Assembly (NCBI RefSeq): GCF_012843265.1
Contig: NZ_JABAIT010000017.1
Coordinates: forward strand, 41,249 to 105,248
Length of the DNA: 64,000 bases
Reading direction: 5' to 3'
Origin: Bacillus sp. DNRA2
Lineage (GTDB): Bacteria; Bacillota; Bacilli; Bacillales; Cytobacillaceae
This document shows positions 63,442-64,000 of this stretch, one piece after another; the first letter of the stretch is position 1, and every line of letters begins with the position of its first letter. A model generated the notes under the pieces. It searched no databases. It was not told where the DNA came from and saw only the letters and a program-made list of their open reading frames with translations. The translations under genes were made by a program, and so were the position numbers.

Positions 63442-64000
<559 letters not shown>

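Overview
The window comes from a low-GC, spore-former-type Bacillaceae chromosome. The 16S rRNA 5' part at the right end reads as Bacillus/Neobacillus-like; the genus is inference. Other support is the two guanine riboswitches on guaA and pbuG, GlcT/ptsG antitermination, a cre site, strong AGGAGG ribosome binding sites and a Bacillus-type T7SSb locus.

Layout. 0-5.1 kb: MFS carrier, FGGY sugar kinase, BCCT carrier, then a DUF2179 membrane protein. 5.1-13.6 kb: a patchwork of small genes and a decayed pseudogene, punctuated by five copies of a ~90 bp palindromic repeat (R1). It includes an FG-GAP protein, an SDR oxidoreductase, an exported protein, a two-component system and a Crp/Fnr regulator behind two Fur-type boxes. 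13.6-19.9 kb: an oligo-beta-glucoside PTS locus (LicR-like regulator, EIIB, EIIC, EIIA, 6-phospho-beta-glucosidase) with a visible promoter, palindromic operator and cre, and a MITE-like repeat inserted between EIIC and EIIA.

20.4-55.5 kb: a type VIIb secretion island. The core is WXG100 (YukE), YukD, EssB/YukC and EssC/YukBA. EsaA/YueB and EssA are not seen; directly after essC lies a degenerate M16-peptidase-like protein. An LXG protein with partners follows, then a lipoprotein and a run of small membrane proteins. A second module has WXG100-like partners, a DUF5081-like protein and one full-length PT-domain polymorphic toxin (36279-38090). Behind it lies a ~15 kb array of nine orphan cassettes (B-J). 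Most consist of a 5'-truncated copy of the same pre-toxin segment, a different nuclease or deaminase tip and an immunity gene, and seven of the nine are headed by a near-identical hairpin terminator. Tips include AHH, HNH/Endo VII, EndoU_NS/YeeF-like, GHH-like, WHH, deaminase-like and Ntox15-like. Immunity proteins include ankyrin, SUKH, YezG-like, Imm6-like and GAD/DUF1851-like types. Several cassettes are broken by nonsense, frameshift, deletion or a group II intron remnant. The most economical reading is a reservoir for swapping toxin tips by homologous recombination. A DUF6382-type zinc-ribbon/FHA protein closes the island.

55.5-64 kb: housekeeping genes: a YciI-like protein, a five-copy 21-bp-phased repeat, guaA and pbuG (each behind a guanine riboswitch and terminator), glcT, ptsG, a second MITE-like copy, and the promoter and first ~560 nt of a 16S rRNA gene.
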